This document shows positions 7,381 through 14,960 of a stretch of DNA of 16,872 bases, one piece after another. Below the pieces are notes generated by a model that did not search any database, was not told where the DNA came from, and was given only the letters and a program-made list of their open reading frames with translations. The position numbers were made by a program, and so were the translations under genes. Positions within the stretch are counted from its first letter, which is position 1. The number at the start of each line of letters is the position of its first letter. The DNA comes from Verrucomicrobiota bacterium (GTDB lineage Bacteria > Verrucomicrobiota > Verrucomicrobiia > Chthoniobacterales > JAFAMB01): positions 1-16,872 of the forward strand of contig JAFAVN010000414.1 in NCBI GenBank assembly GCA_019242435.1, read 5' to 3'.

Positions 7381-8205
7381 ATGAAACCGCGACTATTTAC
7401 TTACTATCGCTGGCTGTTCCTGTTTCTGGCTGCCGGTCTCTGTCTGCTCCCTCTCTGGGCAACCTTTGTGGGGGGATTCAAATCGACCGGCGATCTCCGA
7501 ACCAACGCGCTTGGGCTGCCTAGAGAGTGGATATTCGACAACTATGTTTCGATCCTCTTTGGTTCCCGCTTTTGGCAGATGCTGGGTAACTCCGCATTCA
7601 TTGCTCTATTCACCGTTACCCTCACACTCATCGTAAGCTCGATGAGCGCTTTCACGCTTGCCCATCTCCGTTTTGCCGGTAAAAGGTGGATTGGCAGCTA
7701 TCTGACGCTTGGGCTGACATTTCCATTCGCCACGGCAGTGTTGCCGATTTTTTTTGAAGTCCGCAACCTGGGTCTGCTGGATAGTTTGTGGGGAGTAATC
7801 CTACCGCAGGTGGCGTTCAATCTCAGCTTCGCCATTGTCTTATTGCGAGGCTTTTTCCAAGAAATACCCAAGGAGTTGTTTGAAGCAGCACTAATCGACG
7901 GCTGCAGCTATGCTAAGATGTTCATCCAGATAGTTATCCCGCTTTCGCGGCCTATCATCGCGACCGTCGGGGTTTTGTCCCTGGTGGGAAGCTGGAACAA
8001 CTTCCTCCTGCCGCTGGTGATGATCGATAACGACGCACTCTACCCCTGGCCTCTCGGTATCATGCAGTACCAGGGTCAATATGGAACCGATTGGGGTAGG
8101 GTACTTGCGTTTGTTAGTCTCACAATCCTTCCGGCACTTGGATTTTATCTGCTTGCCCAGAAGCAGATCATCGCGGGACTTACCTCCGGTGCCGTAAAAG
8201 GTTGA
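7381..8205 (+). CDS. Carbohydrate ABC transporter permease, MalG/UgpE type
   Basis: Second inner-membrane permease, 274 aa, six predicted helices. Signatures: LLPLWATFVGGFKS near the N-terminus, NSAFIALFTVTLTLIVSSMSAFTLA, and the EAA loop at about 168-190 (EAALIDGCSYAKMFIQIVIP, then LSRP), which contacts the ATPase. The following GSWNNFLLPLVMI and C-terminal QKQIIAGLTSGAVKG are typical of MalG-like proteins. It begins one base after the partner permease. No ATP-binding subunit follows: the next gene is on the opposite strand and converges after 82 bp. The importer must therefore use an MsmK/UgpC-type ATPase encoded elsewhere, as is common for this family. Confidence 0.95.
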   Translation: MKPRLFTYYRWLFLFLAAGLCLLPLWATFVGGFKSTGDLRTNALGLPREWIFDNYVSILFGSRFWQMLGNSAFIALFTVTLTLIVSSMSAFTLAHLRFAGKRWIGSYLTLGLTFPFATAVLPIFFEVRNLGLLDSLWGVILPQVAFNLSFAIVLLRGFFQEIPKELFEAALIDGCSYAKMFIQIVIPLSRPIIATVGVLSLVGSWNNFLLPLVMIDNDALYPWPLGIMQYQGQYGTDWGRVLAFVSLTILPALGFYLLAQKQIIAGLTSGAVKG

Positions 8206-8287
8206 TGAAAGGTTTGAGCTGTAACCAGCAGATATCTTCACCCGGCGAAGGCAACGCTTAATTGCAGGCGGCCCGGCGTTTCGTTTT

Positions 8288-9379
8288 TTACGCCAGACTT
8301 CCGAGACGAGGCTGGGGTGGCAAAGCCTCGGGTCGGTTACAGCGCGACGTGATCTCAATTGGCATTTCTTTTGTTGCGCCTTCGACGATCGCTTCCATGA
8401 CCTCCAGAACGTGAAAGCCTAGATCGGCCGAAACTCGATGTGGCCTTCCCAAGTCAATAGCTTTCGCCATCTCTGCCACGCCGAGAATTCGATAATCTCG
8501 GTCACTGAACCCATGGGTGAGGGGGACATCCATCGCCGGTTTAGCACGTCTCAAGAGCCGAACGGGCCCTCCAAACGTATTAGGGTCCGGCACTTGCAGC
8601 GTTCCGCCAGTGCCGTAGATCTCGATTGGCCAGTGTGTGTGCCCTTGAACGTCGAAACTGGCATGAAGACTAACGACCGGTCCATCGAAGAATTCCAAAA
8701 GGGCGTTGAAATGAGTCAATATTGCGACCGGAATCCGTTCTCCTTTCCGCGATCCGGATTGAATTTCTCGCTCGTTGAAGGTCCGTTTACCGATCGAGGT
8801 CACCCGCCGGACCGGTCCAAGAAGGTTAACTAAGGCCGTTAAATAATAAGGCCCCATATCGAACACCGGTCCTCCGCCCGGCTGATAGAAAAAATCCGGA
8901 TTCGGATGCCAATGTTCGTGCCCAGGCAGTAGGATGAAGGCAGTTCCACCAATCGGGATGCCGATATCGCCCCGGTCAATCAATCGGCGTGCGGTCTGTT
9001 GACCGCCGCCGAGAAACGTGTCAGGCGCCACGCCAACGCGTTTACCTTCGGCCTTGGCACTGGAGAGCAGGTCCAGCGCTTCCTTGGTGGAAAGAGCGAG
9101 CGGCTTTTCAGAGTAAACATGTTTTCCCACCTGCAACGCTCGAAGGCTTATCGGTGCATGACTCTGCGGAATAGTTAAGTTCAGAACCAGATCAATTTTC
9201 GGATTGGTCAGGAGCTGTTCGACGGATTGCGCCTCGATCCCGAAATCGCGCGCCTTTTCCTCCGCCGCCGCAGGATTCACATCAGAGCAGGAAACGATGC
9301 GGAGGTTCGGAAAATCGTGAGACGCTCGCCAGTAGGCGCCGCTAATGAACCCTGACCCGACGATTCCAATGTGTAACAT
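8288..9379 (-). CDS. Gfo/Idh/MocA family NAD(P)-dependent oxidoreductase
   Basis: Cytoplasmic sugar or polyol dehydrogenase-like protein of 363 aa. The N-terminal Rossmann fold shows GIVGSGFIS (residues 5-13) for nucleotide binding, and EKPLA (91-95) carries the expected catalytic Lys92. The second domain has GGGPVFDMGPYYL (168-180), where Asp174 is the conserved acid and Tyr178 stands in for the usual His of the family. HTHWPIEIYGTGGTLQVPDP and a C-terminal helix with RVSADLGFHVLEVMEAI complete the fold. It lies head-to-head with the ABC importer end and may act on the imported carbohydrate, but the substrate is not predictable. Start: the ATG before LHIGIVG; no clear ribosome site. Confidence 0.93.
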   Translation of the reverse strand: MLHIGIVGSGFISGAYWRASHDFPNLRIVSCSDVNPAAAEEKARDFGIEAQSVEQLLTNPKIDLVLNLTIPQSHAPISLRALQVGKHVYSEKPLALSTKEALDLLSSAKAEGKRVGVAPDTFLGGGQQTARRLIDRGDIGIPIGGTAFILLPGHEHWHPNPDFFYQPGGGPVFDMGPYYLTALVNLLGPVRRVTSIGKRTFNEREIQSGSRKGERIPVAILTHFNALLEFFDGPVVSLHASFDVQGHTHWPIEIYGTGGTLQVPDPNTFGGPVRLLRRAKPAMDVPLTHGFSDRDYRILGVAEMAKAIDLGRPHRVSADLGFHVLEVMEAIVEGATKEMPIEITSRCNRPEALPPQPRLGSLA

Positions 9380-9483
9380 CGATGTTTGCTTTTTTGAACT
9401 TGCGAATTCTCGATGCGGCGGTTAATCGCCCCGTAAACGTTCGGCTTCAGGTGCTGAACGTCAAGGTGCTTCAAAAAGACAGA

Positions 9484-9525
9484 AGTAGTGAGTAGCGATA
9501 AGTGATAAGTGCGAGGTGAGAAGTG
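9484..9525 (+). repeat. Heptad repeat tract, six units of consensus ANNAGTG
   Basis: Six consecutive 7-bp units, for example ataagtg twice in a row (9498-9511) and agaagtg (9519-9525). The word TGAGAAGTGA (9517-9526) reappears inverted as TCACTTCTCA at 9633-9642, at the end of the next gene. An 11-bp direct repeat AGGTGCTTCAA is also present at 9464-9474 and 9544-9554. The 246-bp gap 9380-9625 holds no supported gene. Confidence 0.7.
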
Positions 9526-9622
9526 AAAGCGGTATCGCTCCCCAGGTGCTTCAATCGCCCTTCACCTCGTGGTCGAGAGCCAGGACGATGGAGTACAGGG
9601 AAACCTGGTAGCTCCGGGGTAC

Positions 9623-9643
9623 CAATCATTTCTCACTTCTCAT
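9623..9643 (-). repeat. Heptad repeat tract at the 3' end of the FAD oxidoreductase gene
   Basis: Three 7-bp units on the minus strand, of the type ATGAGAA GTGAGAA. They encode the last residues Met-Arg-Ser-Glu-Lys and the TGA stop (9628-9626) of the gene ending here. The tract is inverted relative to the one at 9484-9525. Confidence 0.6.
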
Positions 9644-11062
9644 TAGATCCCTGAGTGCGGCATTGGCTGCGTGGAAACCGCACATTCCATGAACACCGGC
9701 CCCGGGAGGGGTGGAAGAAGAGCAAAGGTACATGCCTTTGATGGGCAATCGATAGGGAGACGGACTCAAGATTGGGCGCGCTATCAGCTGCCACAGATCG
9801 TCGGCGCCCCCCGAAATGGAGCCGCCGACCAGATTGGGATTCTGTTTTTCGAGGATTGCCGGCGAGCTGACTTGCTTTGCCAGTATCCGTGCCGAAAATC
9901 CGGGCGCGAATCGTTCGATCTGTCTCTCGATCAGATCGGTCGGGTTCCAGCTCGCCCCAAAAGGCACGTGGGTATAAGCCCAAACAATATGTTTCCCGGC
10001 CGGCGCCCGGGTAGGATCGAACAGAGTCGGCTGGCTTATCAGCAAAAAAGGGCGCTCCGGCTGCCGTCCCCGGGCCACTTCAGACTCGGCTGCGGCAACC
10101 TCTGCCAAGGTTCCGCCCAGGTGAATCGTGCCGGCTCTCGCACACTCAGGATGAAGCCACGGCACCGGGCCGTCCAGCGCATAATCGATCTTGAAAACGC
10201 CGGGCCCATATCGGAATCGCCTCAGAGCATTCCGATAGCACTTGGGCAGCAGTTCACCAATGATGGGGAGGAGTTGACGCGGAGTAAGGTTGTAGAGGAT
10301 CGCCCGGGCTGGCGGTAAATCACGTACGTTCCGGATTGAGACTCCGGTTTCGATCCTTCCGCCCAAAGCCAGAAGATAATGTGATAAGGCCTGGGCAATC
10401 TGGCCGGCGCCGCCGCGCGGGATAGGCCAACCGAGTGCATGTCCTAACAGCCCAAGCAAAAGTGCGAATGCCATTGTGCCGCGCGCAGTTAATGGCAAAA
10501 AAGAATGCGCCCCCAGCCCAGCCAGGAGCGCTCTAGTCAGCTCACCCGAAAAGCGTCTACCAGCCGCTACTTCAACCGGGCGCCAAGCCAACCAACCGAA
10601 CCTGGCCAGTGTGACCGGATGTTTCGGCCAATGAATGACCGGTTGCAAAACTTCCTGGAGCAAGTCGTCCCAGCGATTCATAAGCGGCTCGAGCATTTTC
10701 CGATAAACGGCGGCGTCCGGTTGGAGCCCGGCGGCAGTCTGAGCAATCGATCGATAAAGAACCGCGATTTTATTCTCGCTGACGGGGTGAGCCACCGGGA
10801 TCTCCGGCTGGATCCAGCTCAAGCCGTGCTCCTCCAGTGGTAAAGACGAAAAAAAGGGCGAGCCCAGCGCAAGCGGATGAACCGCCGAACCGACGTCATG
10901 CCGGAATCCTGGCAGCGTTAGTTCTTCAGTCCGGCAAGCCCCGCCGATGGTGTTGTTGTGTTCCAACAATAACGTGCGTAATCCCTGCTGAGCCAAGCGA
11001 ATAGCGGCCGCCAAACCGTTCGGGCCTGCTCCTACCACAACCGCATCATATTCAGCCTGCAT
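9626..11062 (-). CDS. Phytoene desaturase-like FAD-dependent oxidoreductase
   Basis: A 478-aa flavoprotein of the CrtI/phytoene-dehydrogenase-related group (also similar in pattern to PYROXD2-type proteins). The N-terminal dinucleotide site is VVVGAGPNGLAAA (residues 8-20; GxGxxG at 11-16), followed by the ribose-binding Glu34 and IGGACRTEE (39-47), all typical of this superfamily. The C-terminal FAD-contacting segment GMYLCSSSTPPGAGVHGMCG is also present, so the protein looks full length. No carotenoid synthesis genes are nearby, so the substrate (polyprenoid or other lipid) is uncertain. The last five codons and stop lie in a heptad repeat. The upstream region on the minus strand is pyrimidine-rich with no Shine-Dalgarno sequence. 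Confidence 0.9.
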   Translation of the reverse strand: MQAEYDAVVVGAGPNGLAAAIRLAQQGLRTLLLEHNNTIGGACRTEELTLPGFRHDVGSAVHPLALGSPFFSSLPLEEHGLSWIQPEIPVAHPVSENKIAVLYRSIAQTAAGLQPDAAVYRKMLEPLMNRWDDLLQEVLQPVIHWPKHPVTLARFGWLAWRPVEVAAGRRFSGELTRALLAGLGAHSFLPLTARGTMAFALLLGLLGHALGWPIPRGGAGQIAQALSHYLLALGGRIETGVSIRNVRDLPPARAILYNLTPRQLLPIIGELLPKCYRNALRRFRYGPGVFKIDYALDGPVPWLHPECARAGTIHLGGTLAEVAAAESEVARGRQPERPFLLISQPTLFDPTRAPAGKHIVWAYTHVPFGASWNPTDLIERQIERFAPGFSARILAKQVSSPAILEKQNPNLVGGSISGGADDLWQLIARPILSPSPYRLPIKGMYLCSSSTPPGAGVHGMCGFHAANAALRDLMRSEK

Positions 11063-11082
11063 CGCAAAAAAGGGAGAAGGAT

Positions 11083-11110
11083 GTCGAATCTGGAATATCG
11101 AATTTAGAAG
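11083..11110 (+). repeat. Heptad repeat tract, four units with GAAT core
   Basis: Four consecutive 7-bp units (GTCGAAT, CTGGAAT, then ATCGAAT and TTAGAAG) just upstream of the FAD oxidoreductase start (11062) in the 243-bp divergent gap. No promoter elements are obvious in this gap. Confidence 0.5.
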
Positions 11111-11305
11111 AGGCGTCTCAAACCTTTTGTGTGTTCAGAGTCCGCAATTCCATGGTTTTCCTTTCGGTGGAAGCGGTTCGGTCGCCTGGTCCATTGGTTC
11201 CATCCTGTCCATGGTGCCTATTTTCCGCGCAACCCGGTTTGGCGAATCCACTTCCGGCGACTCGCCCGAAATCTTTTTGAGGAATAACAGTGGAGAAAAA
11301 AATCG

Positions 11306-11782
11306 ATGAATAAAACGGCCATTCTCATCCTAATCGCAGCAGCTGGATCCGGTATGGTAGTCCCGAAAACCGCCAAAGCCGATGAGATCGGATTCTTTCC
11401 GTACTACCGGCCAGTCCAGACCGGAATGGTTAGAACGGTTGTTATTCCGGGCGGCCCCGGCGGCCCGATTATTTATACTAACTCGACACATCGGATGATT
11501 TTGGTCAGGCGAGTTGCTGGCCCAGTCGTGCCCGGACGCCCGTATAAAAGCCATCCGACTGCCGCGGCAAGGACAAATAGGGAATCCGTGCGCCATGCAT
11601 CGATGGTTCCTAGTAGTGGAACCGGGCCGAGGCAAACCGGGAATGCGAGCCTTATCGAACGAAAAGCCAACCCCGGTGCTGGTGCCAGGGTCCAGGATCC
11701 GCAGCCGGGTAACCTGCGGCAATTCGCAGATCAAGCCAAACAGCAGGAGGCTAATCCCCGGCCCGTCGTTATCAATAATTAG
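11306..11782 (+). CDS. Small secreted protein of unknown function
   Basis: A 158-aa protein I do not recognise. It begins with a clear Sec signal peptide: Lys3, the hydrophobic stretch ILILIAAAGSGMVV, and likely cleavage after the AKA at residues 23-25. The mature part is Gly/Pro/Arg-rich, with a short hydrophobic patch (HRMILVRRVAGPVV) and a tail rich in Gln, Asn, Arg and Pro, so it is probably mostly disordered. GGAG at 11292-11295, ten bases before the ATG, is one of the better ribosome sites in the window. It stands alone between a divergent and a convergent gene. The signal peptide and ribosome site argue it is real; no homologous family can be named. Confidence 0.65.
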   Translation: MNKTAILILIAAAGSGMVVPKTAKADEIGFFPYYRPVQTGMVRTVVIPGGPGGPIIYTNSTHRMILVRRVAGPVVPGRPYKSHPTAAARTNRESVRHASMVPSSGTGPRQTGNASLIERKANPGAGARVQDPQPGNLRQFADQAKQQEANPRPVVINN

Positions 11783-11815
11783 TACCCGAAGACGCCAATT
11801 GATGGCTGATGGAGG

Positions 11816-11843
11816 AAGCGCTGAGCGTTCAACGTTCGGCGTC
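11816..11843 (-). repeat. Heptad repeat tract at the 3' end of the hydrolase gene
   Basis: Four 7-bp units on the minus strand of the type AACGTTG AACGCTC. The hydrolase stop codon TGA (11831-11829) lies inside the second unit and the codons for Asp-Ala-Glu-Arg lie in the first. Two convergent genes (ending 11782 and 11829) meet here. Confidence 0.6.
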
Positions 11844-12842
11844 CTCTGCGGTCATCGGTCCTACGATCGCGGCCGCATCTTCCAGCCGCGTTTTCGGCAG
11901 CGCGCCAATTGAATACTGACGACCGGCAGTCGCTCGACCAGAGGCCCACTGTCTGATCATTTGCCGGCCTTGAGCTACGACACTCACCAGCCAATTGCGC
12001 ACGGCCAAATCTTTTCGCTCCGTTCCAGATAGCTCCTCCAGAAATTCTTCCATCAGTGAGTTAAACACTTCCGGATTGTCGAGGTTCGAAAGGTGTCCGG
12101 CTCTCGGTACGACCCGGTAACAAGAATTCGGATAGACGGCTTGTAATATCGTAGCTTGGCGCAAAATAAACAACGAGTCTTGCTCTCCATTTACAATCAA
12201 AGTCGGGATGTTCGGTCGGTAAAGCGGGGTACTATTAAACTTGCGAACGGCGGTTACAATTTTGACAACCTCACGCGCCTGCACCATATCCAGAGCCTCT
12301 TTGGAGAAGGTCATGCTTCGCTCGGTCTGGGCAACCCAACTGGTGTCTCCGAAACATTGGTCTATGAAGTGGGTGAATCGGCGAAACTCAGGGACGCCTA
12401 AGACATTTATGATCGGTGTCACCAGGCCGATTACCTGATTCAAGATTCGATCCGTGAAATGCTGGCTCGTGGAAATCCCGGTATCGCAAAGAACCAGTCC
12501 TCGCGCTCGCTCCGGATATTTGGCGGTGAAAATCTGTGCGATCATGCCGCCCATGGAAAGTCCGCATAAGATTGGTCGCTTGATTGCGAGAGCGTCTACC
12601 AGGGCAAAGAGGTCCTCTGCGAAGACGCTGGTGGAATAGCGTACCAAGCGCGAGGGGCCAGAATGACCATGCCCCCGCAAATCGTAAGCGATACACCGGA
12701 ACTGATGGGAAAATGCGTCCAGCTGCGGCAGCCAAAGGTCGGAATTTAAAAGGGCTCCATGGATAAAAATGATTGGCTTTCCCTCGCCTGCCTCTTGAAC
12801 AAAGATTTTTCCTCGCCTGGTTTCGACGAAAAAATTCCTCAT
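11829..12842 (-). CDS. Alpha/beta hydrolase with C-terminal extension
   Basis: A 337-aa alpha/beta-hydrolase-fold enzyme. Oxyanion motif HG at 28-29 (FIHGALLNSDLW), nucleophile elbow GLSMGG with Ser96, acid Asp222 (VNGEQDSLF) and catalytic His250 (RAGHLSNLDNP) give a complete triad. YDLRGHGHSG (53-62) is typical of enol-lactonase and epoxide-hydrolase-like members such as PcaD. Family members are usually about 260-280 aa; residues after about 272 form an extra Arg/Ala-rich tail of roughly 65 residues that ends in a heptad repeat. A decayed carboxymuconolactone-decarboxylase gene sits 17 bp upstream on the same strand, an arrangement resembling pcaD with pcaC, though the substrate is not proven. 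Start is the ATG at 12842; AGG lies close upstream. Confidence 0.88.
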   Translation of the reverse strand: MRNFFVETRRGKIFVQEAGEGKPIIFIHGALLNSDLWLPQLDAFSHQFRCIAYDLRGHGHSGPSRLVRYSTSVFAEDLFALVDALAIKRPILCGLSMGGMIAQIFTAKYPERARGLVLCDTGISTSQHFTDRILNQVIGLVTPIINVLGVPEFRRFTHFIDQCFGDTSWVAQTERSMTFSKEALDMVQAREVVKIVTAVRKFNSTPLYRPNIPTLIVNGEQDSLFILRQATILQAVYPNSCYRVVPRAGHLSNLDNPEVFNSLMEEFLEELSGTERKDLAVRNWLVSVVAQGRQMIRQWASGRATAGRQYSIGALPKTRLEDAAAIVGPMTAEDAER

Positions 12843-12859
12843 ACCTGGTTACGCCGGAT

Positions 12860-13109
12860 CTATTTTACCGTTCCAACGTCATAACAATCTAGTGCAAATC
12901 GATCGCCATTGACCAGCGGATTAGTTTTCACTCGCCCATTTGCGATGACAGGAATGAATCCACCAAAAGTCTGTTTCGAAAGACCCAACTCAGTGGCAGT
13001 CTGGGCGTAGGAACGAATACAATACCTGCTGTTAGTGACACTCACTGCGAGGTAGATCACTTCCTTCGTTAAACGGATCGAGGGCATCCGGCAACATTAC
13101 CTCCTTCAT
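12860..13109 (-). pseudogene. Carboxymuconolactone decarboxylase/AhpD-like protein, frameshifted
   Basis: The minus-strand frame from 13087 to 12860 encodes 75 aa: RLTKEVIYLAVSVTN, then SRYCIRSYAQTATELGL, then TNPLVNGDRFALD. This is the conserved half of the CMD/AhpD-like fold. The expected preceding residues KEVMLPDALDP occur in a different frame just upstream (13109-13074), with a GGAGG nearby (13099-13103), so a one-base deletion or two-base insertion near 13064-13079 is likely. The redox motif is also damaged: where the family has C-x-x-C...H, the first Cys is missing and the His is Tyr. Together these suggest an inactivated gene. The alternative is a short intact 75-aa protein starting at 13087. 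Its 3' end is 17 bp from the alpha/beta hydrolase start. Confidence 0.55.
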
Positions 13110-13203
13110 GCTACTACATGTTCGTTTTAAACTAGTTGAATGGTTTGCCGCGGCGCTCTTTCAGGTGCCTTGCGAAACGCTTCGGGACACGGAATGTTCC
13201 TGT

Positions 13204-13608
13204 ATGAGCACGAAAACCGTCGGGCTGCCGAAATTCCAGCACGTCACCATCATTTTTCCGCCGGGACAAGAGAAGGCTCTCAGGACGTTTTACGTGGGTG
13301 TCATGGGTTTTCTTGAGAAACCGGTCCCCGAAGTGGCGAAGCCTCTAGGCTGGATTTGGTTCTATACCGGACAGGAAGGGGTCGAACTCCATTGCGTGCC
13401 GGATCAAAGGAACGTGCCAACCGATTGGAACCCGCATTTTTGTATTGAGGTTGACGACCTCCACCATTATCGAGCCAGGCTGAAGGAGAGTGGCCACCAA
13501 ATCATTGAAGCGAGACCGTTACCGTTCCGTCCTCGTTTCTTTACTCGCGATCCGTTTAACAATTTGATCGAGATCGTTCGGGTTGAGGGTGACTATCTCC
13601 AGGCGTGA
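13204..13608 (+). CDS. VOC family (glyoxalase/dioxygenase-fold) protein
   Basis: A 134-aa single-domain VOC protein with two beta-alpha-beta modules. The first starts at FQHVTIIFPPGQEKALRTFYVGVMGF and the second at HFCIEVDDLHHYRARLKESGH, ending DPFNNLIEIVRVEG. Likely metal ligands are His13, Glu61 or His63 (VELHCVP), His78 and Glu123, so metal binding is plausible. Function could be lyase, isomerase, dioxygenase or resistance; the substrate is unknown. The frame is open back to 13108, but the 32 extra residues are unlike the family and would overlap the neighbouring pseudogene, so I use the ATG at 13204. The stop codon TGA falls inside a heptad repeat. Confidence 0.88.
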   Translation: MSTKTVGLPKFQHVTIIFPPGQEKALRTFYVGVMGFLEKPVPEVAKPLGWIWFYTGQEGVELHCVPDQRNVPTDWNPHFCIEVDDLHHYRARLKESGHQIIEARPLPFRPRFFTRDPFNNLIEIVRVEGDYLQA

Positions 13609-13625
13609 GAGGTGATTGGTGGTAG
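13605..13625 (+). repeat. Heptad repeat tract at the 3' end of the VOC gene
   Basis: Three 7-bp units (GTGAGAG, GTGATTG, GTGGTAG). The VOC stop codon (13606-13608) is in the first unit. The 10-mer GTGAGAGGTG (13605-13614) recurs inverted at 13769-13778. Confidence 0.6.
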
Positions 13626-13670
13626 ATGGGGGAAGTCGGGAGCGCGGATTAGTTTGGCCGGCCGGTCCTT

Positions 13671-13697
13671 CCCGCTCAGGGAGCTATGCCCTGCGGG
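13671..13697. terminator. Hairpin between convergent genes, possible bidirectional terminator
   Basis: CCCG (13671-13674) and CAGGG (13677-13681) pair with CCCTG (13689-13693) and CGGG (13694-13697) around a 7-nt loop, with a two-base bulge. It lies midway between the convergent VOC and aldo/keto reductase genes. There is no T-run on either side, so the termination role is only suggested. Confidence 0.3.
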
Positions 13698-13765
13698 ACA
13701 CACGAAGCGCCGGATCCGAATTTTGCCGGAGAATAGTGGAAATACGAGATGGCTTCTGCCATTCA

Positions 13766-13784
13766 CCGCACCTCTCACTAATCA
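13766..13784 (-). repeat. Heptad repeat tract at the 3' end of the aldo/keto reductase gene
   Basis: On the minus strand the sequence GTGATTAGTGAGAGGTG is a short heptad-type tract. The aldo/keto reductase stop TGA (13784-13782) is in it. CACCTCTCAC (13769-13778) is a perfect inverted copy of 13605-13614. Confidence 0.55.
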
Positions 13785-14813
13785 CGCCAGGATCTTATCC
13801 CTCAGCCCTCCGTAGGCAAACACCGTGGCCATTTCTTTTGCGTAGAAATCATAAGGGAATCCCAACTCGATTGCGCTGGCGTCGTCCAGGAGCTCGGTTT
13901 GATCTTTAGTGAGGGATAACGCTAAGCTGGCGATGTTGTCCTCCAGTTGATGCATCTTGCGGGCGCCGATAATAGGAATGACCGGAACGGATCGATTCCG
14001 GAGCCAAGCCAAGGCGATTTGAGCATTGCTACGGCCGGTTTGTTTGCTGACGTTTTGCAGGGCATCGACAATACGCCCGCTTCGCTCTTGGTTAGGCAAC
14101 CATTGTTTCATCATCTCGCCGGAATAACGCGCATCCGCGGCTTCACCTGAGGCATATTTTCCGCTCAAAACACCGCCTGCCAGGGGCGACCAGGCGGTGA
14201 CAGTAAGATCGAACTCCTTAGCGACCGGAATTAACTCGCGTTCCACGGTTCGTTCAATCAACGAGTACTCAATCTGCAATGCCACAAAAGGCGTCCAACC
14301 CCGGAAGGCAGCGATAGTGTTAGCTTTGCTGATCCACCATCCTGGCACATCGGAGACGCCGACATAAAGCACCTTCCCCTGGCGGACCAAATCGTCGAAT
14401 GCCCGCATCACCTCTTCTACGGGGGTCATCCGGTCCCAGATATGTAACCAGTAAAGATCGATATAATCTGTCTTAAGCCGCCGAAGACTCGCCTCGATGG
14501 CCTGCATCATATTCTTGCGTTGGTTCCCGCCAGCGTTGGGATCGGTCCCGGGAGCAGCATTGGTGTACTTAGTTCCCAGCACAATGCTGTCTCGATGACC
14601 AGACATGAATTCGCCAAGGAAAGTCTCGCTGCTGCCTTGGGTGTAGACATTGGCGGTATCAATGAAGTTGCCGCCCGCTTCGCGAAACGCATCGTAGATC
14701 TTCCGGGCTTCTTCTTTGGGAGCGCCCCAGCCCCAATCCTCCCCAAAAGTCATAGTGCCGAGGCAAAGCTCAGAAACTCGCAACCCACTGTGGCCCAGTA
14801 GTCGATAATTCAT
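13782..14813 (-). CDS. Aldo/keto reductase
   Basis: NADPH-dependent (beta/alpha)8-barrel oxidoreductase of 343 aa. The catalytic tetrad is visible: Asp52 (FIDTANVY), Tyr57, Lys82 (LGTKY) and His124 (YWLHIWD). The N-terminus MNYRLLGHSGLRVSELCLGTMTFG and the cofactor-binding end VPVIPIIGARKMHQLEDN are those of the YghZ/Kv-beta-like branch rather than the AKR1 group. It would reduce aldehydes or ketones, or oxidise sugars; the substrate is unknown. It is divergent from the UPF0173 gene at 14961, with a 147-bp gap whose arms are nearly identical leaders. The ATG at 14813 fits the family start exactly, and the leader repeat begins at the very next base. Confidence 0.95.
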   Translation of the reverse strand: MNYRLLGHSGLRVSELCLGTMTFGEDWGWGAPKEEARKIYDAFREAGGNFIDTANVYTQGSSETFLGEFMSGHRDSIVLGTKYTNAAPGTDPNAGGNQRKNMMQAIEASLRRLKTDYIDLYWLHIWDRMTPVEEVMRAFDDLVRQGKVLYVGVSDVPGWWISKANTIAAFRGWTPFVALQIEYSLIERTVERELIPVAKEFDLTVTAWSPLAGGVLSGKYASGEAADARYSGEMMKQWLPNQERSGRIVDALQNVSKQTGRSNAQIALAWLRNRSVPVIPIIGARKMHQLEDNIASLALSLTKDQTELLDDASAIELGFPYDFYAKEMATVFAYGGLRDKILA

Positions 14814-14960
14814 AAGGTTTAAAGTTCAAAGCTCAAGGTCCGAAGTTCAAGGTTTAGCTTTGTCGATCCAGATAAGTGGTGCATAGCGGATTCTAAAACC
14901 GCAACTGAATAAAGAGTTCAACCTTGAACTTCGAACCTTGAGCTTTGAACTTTAAACCTT
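14814..14960. repeat. Divergent intergenic region: 41-bp inverted heptad repeats abutting both start codons
   Basis: The left arm (14814-14854) and right arm (14920-14960) are inverted copies with one mismatch in 41 bp, separated by 65 bp. Each arm consists of about six 7-bp units of the type CTTGAAC, and each ends directly at an ATG: the aldo/keto reductase at 14813 on the minus strand and the UPF0173 hydrolase at 14961 on the plus strand. The spacer (14855-14919) must hold promoters for both genes, but I cannot identify -35/-10 boxes with confidence. Neither arm contains a Shine-Dalgarno sequence. Confidence 0.85.

Noticed and set aside
8275..8294. GGCGT...ACGCC with a T-run as a terminator of the importer operon
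   Set aside because: The stem is only 5 bp and the T-run lies in the loop, so it is not a proper intrinsic terminator.
11829..13109. Functional pcaDC-type protocatechuate operon
   Set aside because: The decarboxylase half is frameshifted and lacks active-site residues, and no other beta-ketoadipate genes are present.
13108..13203. Upstream start of the VOC protein
   Set aside because: The extra 32 residues do not fit the VOC fold and overlap the opposite-strand pseudogene; the ATG at 13204 is family-like.
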